64,000 nt of DNA from Diaporthe sp. PMI_573 (GCA_021399435.1 JAJTUP010000008.1:310001-374000); one strand, 5' to 3'. Positions 12,502-23,876 are shown, counted from the first letter of the stretch. Numbers and translations: made by a program. The notes: generated by a model not told the origin, from the letters alone.

Positions 12502-13525
12502 GACAATCCGCTCCGGTCTGTCCACACAGCTACATCCCTTAATCCGAAAACATAAAAAGAGAAAGATAAAAAAACAAGCGCGAGTGAGAGAATACGAGTG
12601 ATGCACGGCCGCGACTCGTGGTTCACAAATGAAAAAAATTAACCGATTTCTACGGCAGGGCATGGGTGGCGTCGAATCTTTGCTTTACATAAAGGGGGGC
12701 CTCCGGGGCTGAGATACCTATTTGTATACTGCGTTATGGCACATCTGGGCCTTGATACTTCGTTTCCTTACTTTCATTAATGGACACTCGGTGTGTCGTA
12801 ATGGATCTGTTGGTATGTGCCTCGAGAGCACTTCATTCGAGACAAATGTATGAGGAGCGGCGATGATATTTGTCTACCGGATCGGTTCCAGACCATCTCA
12901 TCAGCTGAAGGTAGTCAGCGTCAGAGCCTTACAGGTGGGGCGAGACACACGAGGAAGTGCATATCGATACCACCACGTCTTTTATCCTCATTGCTTCGGA
13001 CAGGCGGCTGAGGTGCCCGTCAGGCCATGGAGTTGGTTCGAGGCGAAGATGGAGATAATACCTATTTAGTCGTTGCTCGGCACATGAATCCAGGGAATTT
13101 GTGTACATGAAAGCCGCTTTGGCATCTGATCTTGCTCCGATCTCAATGTTTATCAATCATTGGCTTCCAATCAAGACCTAGACTGTGAGCATAATAATTT
13201 GGCTTATTTCTTTGTTGAGGTCAGGGCTCCTAAGTCCACAACAGGGCTGTGCGAACACCGGGCCGGCCGGTCTAACTGACCTATTTCACCGACAAGAACG
13301 TTAGCCCCATGTAATACGGGCAGTCTCTCCAAATCACGCCTCGTAGAGCAACCAGCATCTAACCCCAAGCTCAACCCAAGTTTAGATACTTCCTCACGTC
13401 TCGCATGATATAGCTACCGCTCAGCAACTCAAAGAAGCAGTCTAGGCTTATAAGCAGACGCTCCTTTTTCTGAGGATCTATCCATCAAGGCCAAACCAGC
13501 GTCACACAACTCCCGCAACACCACG
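12502..13525. other. Intergenic region, 3' flank and next promoter
   Basis: About 1 kb between two plus-strand genes. The first part after the stop is A-rich and probably holds the polyadenylation region. No coding sequence was recognised. The last 100 bases before 13526 are the likely leader of the acetyltransferase gene. Confidence 0.5.
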
Positions 13526-14494
13526 ATGGCGGCAACGGCTTTCATACGTCCCTACAAGCCCTCAGACTTTGCCGCAACCGCGCATATTGTGAGTAGCCGC
13601 CACTCTTGCCTGCATCTTTCTTCCCATCCCCAAGTCACGCAGTGTGCATCTTGTTTCAATACTCCCTCTTCCCATCTCACGCCCCGCCCCATGATGTCTC
13701 ACACACACACACACACACACACCTGACCACCATGACTGACCGCGCCAAACCCAACACAAAAGTGCCGGGCGACGCTGCCACGGAGCCTGGCCGAGTCGGA
13801 GCCGGCCGTCCGCCTCGCGCCGTACATCTGGACACACCAGTACACGCTGCTCTCGCCGCGGACCTGCTTCGTGCTGGATGACGGTACCGGCGCGGCGGTG
13901 GGGTATGTGATTGGGTGCGCGGACGTGTTTGCTTTCGCGGATGGGTATCAGCGGTACGTGGACGAGGTACTACTCAAACCAGCGGCCGACGCCTCGGAAG
14001 GTGAGAGGGACGGTGGTGATACCCCGGCTCCGGGCGCGGCAGTCCCCGCCCCTAGGCAGCTCGGCCGCCTGGAGCCGTGGTTCAGGAGCGATGGTATCCA
14101 GGACGGGAGGGCCGGGCTCATCGTGAATGAGGAGTGCCTTGCGCAGCTGGCGCACAGCCCCAGGTTCCTGCTGTTCGAGGGCGGGGAGGGCAAGGACGGG
14201 CTTGTGAGGGGTTTCCGGGCTACGATGCATATCGACCTGCTGGAGGGGTGGCAGGGCCGGGGGTGGGGGCGGAAGATGATCGGGGAGTTTGTGGCGAGCG
14301 TGAAGGGTGCTGTACGGGCTGTCGAGGGCGAGGGCGGCGGGGGCGGGGGCGGGTTGGATTATGGGAAGGGGGTGCATATTGGGGTGGGCTGGGAGAATAA
14401 GAAGGTTGTGCCGTTTTATGAGAGGGTTGGTTTTAGGGTGTATGAGGATTGCTATATGGAGGGTGAGACTATCTGGATGGTGTATGAGTTTTGA
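13526..14494 (+). CDS. GNAT-family N-acetyltransferase
   Basis: Two exons, 13526-13588 and 13763-14494, join in phase 0 to give 264 residues. The first exon supplies the family-typical opening (IRPYKPSDFAATAHI) that the longer downstream frame lacks. The protein then shows the beta-strand with the VGYVIGCAD segment, an insertion rich in Gly/Ala/Pro, the acetyl-CoA loop GWQGRGWGRKMIG (equivalent of Q/RxxGxG/A), and the C-terminal VGWENKKVVPFYERVGF block in which the conserved Tyr acts as general acid in the family. An oligo-Gly tract (about residues 205-213) sits between the acetyl-CoA loop and the last strand. Similar fungal proteins resemble the acetyltransferase-like domain of O-GlcNAcase. 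The substrate is unknown. The 174-nt intron holds a CA repeat. Confidence 0.85.
13700..13723 (+). repeat. (CA)n microsatellite inside an intron
   Basis: About twelve CA dinucleotides in the only intron of the GNAT gene, between the donor at 13589 and the acceptor at 13761-13762. Confidence 0.95.
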
Positions 14495-15504
14495 GTGGTG
14501 AGGGCACTGGAGGTTGGTGAATGTTGTCAGTTCCCTCAGTCTTTGGAAATTTAGGTGTCGAGACATTGTCCTCAACTTGTACATACGCGTCCTCCAACCA
14601 GGACTGACCGCAACGCATTCTCTGAAGCAGGCTCTTCTGAGGCTTGTTCGTTTACAGGCTTTCCGCTGTACTAATGGACAGACCCCCACCTAATTCAGTG
14701 AGCCTACAACATGAGTTGCCTGAACAGCACTGTTCGTTGGCAAATGAAGAAGAGACGAGCCAAAGGCTTCTCTGTTCTTCTCCATCGGAGCGCATATCAC
14801 GGGGCCCGTCATCCAATCCAGGCATATGTGGAAAGAGTTTTGAGATAAGAAAAATCTGAAATACCAAAAGCGATGTATAACGAGTATTCTATCTTCATCC
14901 ACTGCGGCCAGCTTTCTTTTGCCAACATCGATGCAGACCTATCCTGGACATCCGCAGCATCACGTATCTCTCGTTCCGGCTTGATTCCGAGAGCCAGTGA
15001 AAATACCCATGACAAGTACCTACCTTGACTCTGTAATCCATATGCTGTTCCGTGTTGTTGTGCTCAGGGGCCTCCTACGACTCTTGTGCCCACTGCGCCT
15101 CGAAGAATAGGAACATTTGAGATTACAAGGCTGATTTTGGCGGGAGGATTGCCCATGTGTTACTCCTTGGTGATGCCGACAACACACTCTTGACGGCAAG
15201 AAGAAATTGTTTGCCATACGATGTGATACATTTGTTCGCTGTCAGTCACACTAATCTCTCACATCACTCATAGCCACCGCTGATGTTGGTAATACGGGTG
15301 GGTTCAATCGCAACACGAGTCTGTTTGTCCCAAAGCGTGGGACGTCGTTCAAGTTCAGTCACATCAATAGCTCATGACATATATGCCCCTTTCTTCTGTC
15401 GTCCCAAGCTCTCGGATCTTCTCCAGGTATTTCTACTAGTTCACTCCAGTCCAAGATAATTACAACATCAAACCAAAAAGCCAAAATAGCAACCACTCAT
15501 CAAC
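14495..15504. other. Intergenic region without recognised gene
   Basis: About 1 kb between the GNAT gene and the small Cys/His gene. Only short uncorrelated open frames. The last 50 bases are A/C-rich with many CAA/AAC groups, the usual look of a fungal leader ahead of an ATG. Confidence 0.5.
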
Positions 15505-15726
15505 ATGAGCGCAACCCAGATCTGCCCAGACTGCGGGCTGGTGCACAACGGCGAACACGTCTTTTGTCCGTTCTTCAAGGGCCAGGTCATGCCGCATCCA
15601 TATGAGCAGGCCCCGGACCCCAAGGCACAGAAGCCCAAGCCTGGGGAGAAGCAGGGCCAATATGACCAGAAGATGACTCGGGACCAGCGGAAGAGGAAGC
15701 CGAAGGAGTGGGAATATGCACGTTGA
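15505..15726 (+). CDS. Small Cys/His protein (putative zinc ribbon-like), hypothetical
   Basis: 73 residues, single exon. The start has an excellent fungal context (CATCAACATGAG) preceded by an A/C-rich leader. The N-terminus carries Cys7, Cys10, His14, His18 and Cys21 (CPDCGLVHNGEHVFC), enough ligands for one zinc ion. The rest is hydrophilic, Lys/Pro/Gln-rich (KAQKPKPGEKQGQ) and ends with a basic KRKPKEW segment. I do not recognise the family. Start context, the metal-binding pattern and the amino-acid composition favour a real gene over a chance frame, but length alone does not prove it. Confidence 0.5.
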   Translation: MSATQICPDCGLVHNGEHVFCPFFKGQVMPHPYEQAPDPKAQKPKPGEKQGQYDQKMTRDQRKRKPKEWEYAR

Positions 15727-15962
15727 AGTCAGGGTGGTTCAGGAAGACGGATGTGTTGTGTCGTGTGGTGGCAAGGGCCAGGTAGATGATAGTGAGAGAT
15801 GTTCGAATAACGAATAAACTCAAATTGTGTACGAATCGTACCAAGTGCCGCCGTGATGTTTTGCTACGCCCTAGTGTCTGGCCCTCTTACCTGGGTCTTT
15901 TACTTCCGAAACCAGCATCGGTGTTCACAATGCATGCATTTGCATGATCCTTTGGGCCTGAT

Positions 15963-16340
15963 TCATAATAGCAGCAGCAAGCCTACATTCACATGAAATT
16001 CAAGATGGCACGAGTCGATGGGATCAGAAGCACAGGCAAGACGTGGAAGCTTAGGGGCGCTTTTCTCCGAAGACCCAATCGGCAGCGCCGTTTGCGTGCA
16101 AGGTCCACGGGCGACTGCAGTCCGGGAGGGACGAACGTCGCGCCGGGGCCAAGCCGGTGCCTGACGGGCTTGGGACGAAGGAAAAGCCGGCCGTGGCCGG
16201 AAGGGCATGCCCCGAGGTCTATAGAATCCCATCAAACTCGCGCCGATCCGGGAAGCAATGCTGGGAGTTTGCGGAACGGATCGTCCCGCCTCATTGATGC
16301 CTCGGGAAGCAGTTGAGGGTGGCGAGGATGGTTCGCTCAT
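15963..16340 (-). CDS. Possible small hypothetical protein or first exon
   Basis: A 125-codon minus-strand frame whose first half reads like a disordered fungal protein (MSEPSSPPSTASRGINEAG, then SVPQTPSIASRIGASLMGF). The second half is Arg/Pro/Ala rich and less convincing, so the true gene could splice out of this frame. It would be convergent with the small Cys/His gene. No family recognised. Kept at low confidence because the opposite strand also has an open frame here. Confidence 0.3.
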   Translation of the reverse strand: MSEPSSPPSTASRGINEAGRSVPQTPSIASRIGASLMGFYRPRGMPFRPRPAFPSSQARQAPAWPRRDVRPSRTAVARGPCTQTALPIGSSEKSAPKLPRLACASDPIDSCHLEFHVNVGLLLLL

Positions 16341-18800
16341 TCGGCGGTCAGGATTTTATCCAGAGTCGACGGGAAGGGGAGACTATTGCAAATTGATGTG
16401 ACCAGCCGAACGACACATCGGGTCTTCTCGCCGCAACACAGGGGCGGCACAGGCGTAACTTCCGGATGCCATTTTTCTGCCCCGCGGCCTTGCACACTCG
16501 GCCTAGGTTGAAACATGACGAGTCGAAGGCGAAGTTTATCGTGCCGCCCTGATGCAGGTACTCCTGCAGCCAGAAAGTTTCCTCAGGCTCGCGCGGGTGT
16601 CATGAATCCTGATGTCGTTGGTGGTCGGGATAGGTAGATCTATCTGATGTCGGCTGAAGTCGGACGCAAGGTATGTTTCAGTGATGCTCAGCCAGGGCCG
16701 ACTCGTCCTGCCAGGTGCCGGGTGAGCGGAGTGGAAAGGTGAGCAAGGGGCAGGCCTGCCTTGGCATCTGGGGTGCTGGGGTTGCCCGGCCTGGCGCCTA
16801 GAGTCGGGGAGATGATCGACATTGGGGCAGTTTGTCAAGGACCGGAATCGTGATGTCAGATAGGGAATATCTCGGATTGGAGGTGGATGACCAGGGCAGC
16901 CTGGATGAAGGCGGCCGCGACGTCAAGACGAGACGAAACTTGGCAAATGCAGCTGTGACAAGTTGGGGCTGGGTCAGGGCGACATGAGTGGCCATTGCAG
17001 CTTGCAGGATGCGTCCCGGTTCTCTGGCTCACTCCTGGGCAGCTTGGCGGTGGCTCGCGTGGCCCAGACTGTGTCTCCTATTACCTATTCTTTACCTACA
17101 AACCTACCCAGCAGCCCCAGGTACTCAGTTGTCCGAAGGTGAGCAACTGCCTGCACAGTACGCCTCACCTCTGGATCACAGCCAGCCGTCGTGGACAGGG
17201 CGACCCAAGGCCGTGCAGCCGTGCTCCCGTGCTCCCGTGCTCACATGCCGTTCTCATCTCGTAAAAGGCGACCTTGGAAGATCTATTACGGAACTCATTA
17301 CTATAGTGCGCCCGTCTAGATACGGTAGGGGCCCCTTTCTCATTTGGGAGCGACGATAATTCCTCGGGATGCGGCTGCCTTGGGGTGCGAGGGGTGGGGT
17401 GGGGCCGCCGTCACACCCCTGGCCAGTGCGGGGTTAGCAGGTCTAAGTGACAATGCAGTGGGGCGGTGCACCCGACCTTTGCTCGTGTTTGGACCCGATT
17501 CATTATCGTTGGTGAGCTTCCGGCCGCATGAGCATGTTGCCCATGACAAGGTCAAACAGTGTCCAACTTTTCGCATCGAAATTGGGCCATCATATGGTGG
17601 AAAACCAGAAAAGAAAGCACGACGAAATACAGAGAACTCATCGTGGGGAGTGTGACGGAGTGACGGAGTCAGCCCCTCGTGCCCCTCAGGCCAGCTAGCT
17701 AGGTGGGTGTGTCTAAAAAATCTGGACTGCCCTGTGGGGGGGGAGAAAGGCTTAGCCTTGGCCTTGGAGATTTCTGGGGTAGAGCCAGGGCAAGGGGCCT
17801 AGCCGCCTAGCGGGTCCTCTGCTCGTGGGAATGCAGGAGTATTACTTCTCCACGATGCTCCTTCCAGATTGCGACCCCCAGAATTATGTCCGGGAACGGC
17901 AAGGCTCGGAAAGTCTCTCTGTGCAATCATCGGCCGCCCAAGTCTCGAAATTCTGAAATCCCATCAGACGCAACTCGTGGGCTTCCGATAGGACCCGCGT
18001 CGGCAAAGTTCCGTATCTGCCATCATCGCATTCCGCCGCATTTCAGCCCTGTTCAGGTTGTGCAAGCGAGCAGCGGCCGTGATTGTCACACCGTTACACG
18101 TTACACCGTTACAGGTTCAGGTCCCTCCGTCTGGCTATCTTGTCTGGACTGTCTTTGTTTAGAAATTGACCGTAACCGTGAACTTGCCTCCCGTCTCTTT
18201 GAATTCTGCCGGCTGATGAGGTGTGGTCGGCAGACCGTTACTGACAGGCAACTGCACATCTCTTTCCTCCCCTCGGCAAGTGGTAGTTTGGTCTAATTCT
18301 AGAAGTCAGCAAGGGGGGAGAGGAAGGCCGTTCCTACCCGGCCCCCATGGCCTCTGCTGTACTACCCTGTGCATGCCGATTTCTATATTGGCCATGTGTG
18401 CATGTTTGAATTTAGAAGGCAAGTGCGGCTCATGGCCCCTGGAATTTGAGTGGCCACCCGCCAATGGCAGCCGCTCAATTTGATTTGCTGCCGATCCATC
18501 GATCAGGCCTGCATCGCGATGTCCCGATCGAAAACAACGTCGGCCCAGAAGTCAACCCTGGGTGCCTGCCTCCGTATGCCTCCGTTCTCTGGTTGTTGAC
18601 GAGGCGTGTACGTATCGTGTCTACAATACACACGACGTTTTGCGACTGCAGGCAGTTGTGAGTGAGAGACGTTTCCGGGGGCCAAGACTTTGCCCGTGTG
18701 CCCGCCTGCCGGTTGTGCCTGTGAGAACCGAATTCCCCATTTCCCCATTCCCTCGACCCGGCCAGACCGTTTCTCCCCCAAACCTCAACCTGCACCGGCA

Positions 18801-18822
18801 CACGACACGACACGACACGACG
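18801..18822 (+). repeat. Pentanucleotide tandem repeat (CACGA)n
   Basis: Four and a half perfect copies of CACGA in the region upstream of the PEP carboxykinase gene. Confidence 0.9.
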
Positions 18823-19125
18823 TCCAACACTAGGCCGTCTAGACTCACACTCCCACTCCCGGGCGCACCCACGTCCCAGCAGAGTCTTATTGCCGCCTTC
18901 CTTGTCTGGCCCGTCCGCCCCTGGCCCGTAGCCAACGCCCGGGACGTCTAGACATGACGACGCAAGTCCGTCACGCCCCTCCCGAACCTTGCAGGGGTGT
19001 GTGATTGTCTGCTCCGGCTGGTTTTCGTCGGACGGCAGCCCAAACAACCACATTCACCACCCTCAGGGCCTCTCTGGCCAGTGGAATGCGGTCGTCAAGC
19101 TTTAAAGGCCCCACCAGGCCAAATC

Positions 19126-19135
19126 CTATATATCC
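19126..19135 (+). promoter_or_regulatory. TATA-like box upstream of PEP carboxykinase
   Basis: CTATATATCC about 240 bases before the ATG at 19368, followed by a C/T-rich leader. Position and sequence fit a fungal core promoter, but the start of transcription cannot be seen. Confidence 0.35.
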
Positions 19136-19367
19136 TCGGCTTCAGGCGCTATCCCATCGTGGACCCTCAGCTGGAATAACTCGGCCCCAGTTTCAACCCG
19201 TAACCGTGCTCGACTCGTCCAAGACTGGATCCATCCCGCACCCCTTGTGGACTCGTCACTTTCACAAGCGTCCAAACTTACACACAACCCTGTCATACCC
19301 AGAGCCTAGCATCCCCTACTCTAAGTCGCACTCTAAGGCACCCCTCTGCCCAATTCATACAAGTACC

Positions 19368-21941
19368 ATGGCTCCCTCCCGCGAACCTGTTGCGAGAACT
19401 GCTTCTCCTTACACCGATCCCAAAGTCCAAGGCCCTCGTGCTAAGATTCTCTCCTCCGGTACTCAGTCGAATTTTCGCAAAAGTACGTTCACACATCTAT
19501 CATTCTTGCTTAGCCTTCCATGCCCGGCTGGCGCTGACATTTGTCCGTAGTGCTCGTCAATACCGTCAACAAAACCGGCCTCCACCCTAGTGGTGTGCAG
19601 TAAGTCTGAAATCCTACCGTCCTCTGCTCAGAATCGGACGGTCAAGCTGATTACTTTTCTCTTCAGGCCGCACCGTGAACACACCGAGCTTGGTATGTTA
19701 CCAGCAGTCTCGCCGGTCTGCTCGACGAGCGACAGACTTGCAGATCAGAGACAAGCGGGCTAACGCTGCTACAGAGGAGGAATTGCACGATATCGCACAC
19801 ATTGACTACGACCGCGTTGCAATTGTATGTTGGGGAAAACTTCCGGGCACAGAAATGTCCTGAGCCAGACGCTGACCAGCGTCAACAGATTCCCAACCCT
19901 TCAGTTGCTGCCCTTTACGAAGATGCTCTCGTGTACGAGCCCGGCTCTGCCATTTCGTCTTCCGGTGCTCTGACTGCCTACTCGGGCAAGAAAACCGGTC
20001 GTTCACCTCTGGACAAGCGAATTGTCGAGGAGCCCAGCTCATCAAAGGACATCTGGTGGGGTCCAGTTAACAAGCCTATGAGCACAGACGTACGTTTTCC
20101 CTCTTGCGGAGTGATTGTCTCTGTTTTTCTTTGTTTTAGCACCATTATCCACCATTCTGGCAATTTCCCTGCTTGGTCACACGACCAAGTTGCAGCCCAT
20201 GACAAATCGCTGCACTGGTCACGAGCTAGGTGTGAACGATCTCTGCTGCAAAAAAAACAGCGGGAATGACTGTCCGTTGGTGCACAAATCAACCAGACGT
20301 CATTGGCGATCACAGACTCCACAAGGCGTACCCTCTTTTATCCCTTGAGTCGCTCAATTGTGGTTGCTAGAGGCAAATGCTGCTGATTGCGACCTTGGAA
20401 GAGCCGCTCGAACCCCACATGCCCCTCGTCACTGAGATCATCGGTGCAACCCCTCGGCCCAGTTCATGCACCCCGCTTATTCCACAGCCGAAACCCGTCT
20501 CCACTTCTGCATGGCGCTTCCTGCGTTTCCCGCCCTCATACCCGGACAGCCGGGAATATGGAAACACAATGAGACTAACACGTGATACACTCACTAGGTC
20601 TGGAAAATCAACCGCGAGCGTGCTGTCGACTACCTCAACACCAGATCTCGCATTTACGTAGTAGATGGCTTCGCAGGATGGGACGAGAAGTACAGGATCA
20701 AGGTGCGGGTCGTCTGCGCCCGCGCCTACCACGCTCTCTTCATGCGCAACATGCTCATCCGTCCTTCGCGTGAGGAGCTGGAGAACTTCCACCCCGACTA
20801 CACAATCTACAATGCCGGATCCTTCCCAGCAAACCGATACACTGAGGGTATGACCTCGGGCACCTCCGTCGCTATCAACTTCGCCGAGAAGGAGATGGTC
20901 ATTCTCGGCACTGAGTACGCCGGTGAGATGAAGAAGGGTATTTTCACTGTTCTCTTCTACGAGATGCCCATCAAGCACAACGTCCTGACGCTGCACTCGT
21001 CCGCAAACGAGGGCAAGAATGGCGATGTCACCCTCTTCTTCGGCCTCTCTGGTACTGGCAAGACAACGCTCTCTGCCGACCCCAACCGCGCCCTGATTGG
21101 TGACGACGAGCACTGCTGGAGTGACAATGGTGTCTTCAACATCGAGGGTGGCTGCTACGCCAAGTGTATTGGACTGTCTGCGGAGAAGGAGCCTGACATT
21201 TTCGGTGCCATCAAGTTCGGCTCTGTTCTCGAGAACGTCGTCTTCGACCCAGACACCAGACTGGTCGATTACGACGATTCCACTCTGACAGAGAACACCC
21301 GCTGTGCCTACCCTATCGAGTACATCGACAACGCCAAGATTCCTTGCCTGTCGCCAAGTCACCCAAGCAACATCATTCTCCTCACCTGCGACGCACGCGG
21401 TGTGCTGCCACCAATCTCCAAGTTGACCAGGGACCAGATTATGTTCCACTTCATCTCCGGTTACACTTCCAAGATGGCTGGTACCGAGGACGGTGTGACC
21501 GAGCCCCAAGCCACCTTCTCGTCCTGCTTCGCCCAGCCCTTCCTGGCCCTGCACCCCATGCGCTACGCCCAGATGCTGGCGGACAAGATCGAGAGCCACA
21601 ACGCCAACGCCTGGCTCCTCAACACCGGCTGGGTTGGCGCTGGTGCCCTCCAGGGCGGCAAGCGTTGCCCTCTGAAGTACACCCGTGCCATCCTGGACGC
21701 CATCCACTCTGGCGAGCTCGCCAAGGTTGAGTACGAGAACTACGACATCTTCAACCTTCAGGTGCCCAAGACGTGTCCCAACGTTCCGTCTGAGCTCCTC
21801 AACCCTGCCAAGGCTTGGACTGCCGGTGGCGACAGCTTCACGCAGGAAGTCACCAAGCTCGGCAAGCTCTTCAACGAGAACTTCAAGAAGTACGAGTCTG
21901 AAGCTACCCCAGAGGTTAAGGCTGCCGGACCCGTGGCCTAA
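19368..21941 (+). CDS. Phosphoenolpyruvate carboxykinase (ATP)
   Basis: Converts oxaloacetate to phosphoenolpyruvate with ATP, the committed step of gluconeogenesis, in the cytosol. Six exons join in phase to 594 residues: 19368-19482, 19551-19599, 19667-19692, 19775-19824, 19889-20089, 20598-21941. The first exons give the conserved [21 protein letters not shown] region; the fifth gives [16 protein letters not shown]; the last carries DGFAGWD, the P-loop [11 protein letters not shown] (from residue 296), the metal-binding [10 protein letters not shown] block and [11 protein letters not shown]. Length fits fungal ATP-dependent enzymes. All splice sites are GT-AG. Odd points are the 26-nt third exon and the 508-nt fifth intron, much longer than its neighbours. 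Identity is as good as certain; yeast PCK1 and Aspergillus acuF are the known counterparts. Confidence 0.97.
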
Positions 21942-22100
21942 GGCACTTGGCCGATTGCCTTCATTACTTCTCTTGAACTTCGACATGTTCATATTTATTG
22001 CTTCCTATTTCGTGTGGGAACGATGTTTCGAGCACGCGCATCCACCATTGCATATGGCTTTGGCCTTTTTTGTTAGAACGAGCGAACACCTATCAGAGAC

Positions 22101-22123
22101 CAGCAAAGAGCACACGCGCTCCG
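22101..22123 (+). repeat. 23-bp direct repeat, copy 1
   Basis: CAGCAAAGAGCACACGCGCT plus CCG, matching copy 2 at 22199-22221 at 22 of 23 positions. The copies are 98 bp apart in the same orientation. Confidence 0.85.
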
Positions 22124-22198
22124 AGCGATAGGTCCAATGATACCACAACCGGGTTAAACATGGGATGAGTGTAACATACACTATATTATTCCGCGGCC

Positions 22199-22221
22199 CA
22201 GCAACGAGCACACGCGCTCCG
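22199..22221 (+). repeat. 23-bp direct repeat, copy 2
   Basis: Second copy, differing from copy 1 by one base (CAGCAAC in place of CAGCAAA). Both lie in the 3' flank of the carboxykinase gene. Confidence 0.85.
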
Positions 22222-22882
22222 CGCTACGCGACTGCATTACCGGCAGACAAGAATGCCAGTATGGTTCTGAGGATTGATAGCACTCACAAGGGATCGAGAG
22301 TCGATACCTAAATAGCTGAGAATGAAAATGAGATTGGGAATGATATTTTTTGTTAACAAGCATGCCTATTGTGAAATGGTACTTTGTCCAACATGCCCAT
22401 TCAATAGCTCTTCACACCTGTCATGAACCAGGCAATTGCTTTCTCGTGGTCTGTAATCCGAGTACACGTTTGAAGGTAAACACATGTCACTCAGCTGGAG
22501 ATATCATCATGGAGGAGACGGTTGGGCAAGGTTTCCATCGGTGGAGGCTTGCAGGTGTCAAAGAGTAGAAGCGTGGGCGTCTCTAATGCTTACATCGTCG
22601 CATGCATGTGCGAAGATGTCGTGTAACAATATCTAACGGTTTATCGGATGCGTTATCATATCCCTAGCAGTATGCAGATAATCACTCATACATATGTCAA
22701 CATCTTGTGATGAATCTGTACTGCGGGATCTGATCCCATGAACTGACCATGATGCGGTGCGCCTCAAGCAGTGAAATACCGGTTTGTATTCTCGGCGGCC
22801 CTGACAGCGCGATTATGACCACTTGTTGTCCTCACCTGTATATCACGATTTCTGCCCCCCCCCCCAATACCAGCCAGGCGCC

Positions 22883-23876
22883 TCAGCTGCGTGTCTTTTT
22901 GGTACATATGATCCAGTTCAAATCCGCCACAGGAGGCAGGTGACACTCCCTCCCGCTGCGCAATTCCCACTTGCCCAGCTCCTTGTCGTCGACGCCGCAC
23001 GTCCGCAGCAGGGCCTCGACCTCGTCCGGGGTCCGGGTGCGCAGCGCCGAGACCCAGCCGTCAAAGACGAGGACGAAGGGCAACACCGGGACGGCCCAGC
23101 ACCAGAACAGGGTGCCGAAGCTGCGCCAGCGCCAGGCGAAGAGGGGCGCCGCCAGGAGCACGCCGACGCCCAGGAGGCAGCAGGACAGGAAGGCGCGCAG
23201 GGAGCGGTCCTGCAGCTCGAAGATTGCGAAGCCGTCTGAGGTCTGGAGCGTGTTGGCTAGGATGCGCCTTGCCAGGGCGTCGTCGAAGTGGTGGAAGGCT
23301 AGGTTGAAGAGGCGGAAGTGCTTCTTCTTCTCAGCGGAGAGGGCGGTGGTGGTGGTGTTGAGGTGGTTTGCGAGCAGGTCCGCTGGGGCGTCGGACGCGT
23401 CCACCGGGTCCGGGGAGAAGTGGACGTTCGGGGAGCGCGAGGCCGCCCTCGTCCAGTTCTCGATGTGGGGGTGGAGGTCTGTCAGGACGAACTGGACGGG
23501 CTCATTTGCCTGCTGCTTGATGTCCTTGTTGATGTACCTCTCGATGCTCGGCGTGGGCCCGCCGCCGCCGGCGCAGAAGTCGATGAACACGTGGTCTGAG
23601 AGCCTGTCGCCCAGGTGGGCCTGCAGCAGGCGGGAGACTATGCGGGCAGGGGAGACTGGCTGGATGTAGGGGATCTTGGAGTTCCAGGTCTGGGTGAGGG
23701 CGGCTTGGACCTTGCCGCGGAACCAGGGAGGGAACCTGGGGTTTTGGTCAGCTGGCTGGTTCTGAGGTGAAGGTACGCACTGGGGCGTGAGCAGGAGTGA
23801 GTGAGGGTTTTCAGGAAATTTACCATGGTTGGTCGTCAATCTCAAAGAGATGCATCCGTGGGACCCAAGGCGCCAT
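22883..23876 (-). CDS. Membrane-anchored methyltransferase-like protein
   Basis: Two exons on the minus strand (23824-23876, then 22883-23735) join in phase 2 to 301 residues. The short first exon gives the family-typical MHLFEIDDQPW, continued by FPPWFRGKVQ across the junction; the longer in-frame upstream extension of exon 2 is therefore intron. A glycine-rich motif I (FIDFCAGGGGPTPSIE) and a following acidic strand end (VLTDLHPH) fit a class I SAM-dependent methyltransferase fold. After the FHHFDD block come two hydrophobic segments (SCCLLGVGVLLAAPLF and TLFWCWAVPVLPFVLVF) separated by a basic link, so the enzyme is probably tethered to a membrane. Conserved in filamentous fungi; substrate unknown. 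It diverges from the P450 gene across 625 bp. Confidence 0.8.

Larger units (their letters stand above)
16341..19367. other. 3 kb upstream region of the PEP carboxykinase gene
   Basis: No protein family recognised on either strand. Overlapping open frames near 17.3-17.7 kb and 18.5-19.1 kb disagree in strand and frame. The last 1.3 kb becomes C-rich and should include the promoter and leader of the carboxykinase gene, a gene usually under strong carbon-source control. A short ACGAC-type tandem repeat lies at 18801-18822. Confidence 0.45.
21942..22882. other. Convergent 3' flank of two genes
   Basis: About 0.9 kb between the carboxykinase stop and the stop of the minus-strand methyltransferase-like gene. 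No coding sequence seen. It holds a 23-bp imperfect direct repeat and a run of C at about 22855-22864. Confidence 0.5.

Noticed and set aside
20367..21992. 541-codon open frame antisense to the PEP carboxykinase gene
   Set aside because: It mirrors the strongly biased codons of a highly expressed gene; the sense strand is unambiguously PEP carboxykinase and the antisense product has no domain.
23736..23845. In-frame upstream extension of the methyltransferase-like exon
   Set aside because: It has an alternative non-ATG start and unlikely sequence, whereas the GT-AG intron 23736-23823 joins a short exon that restores the family N-terminus.
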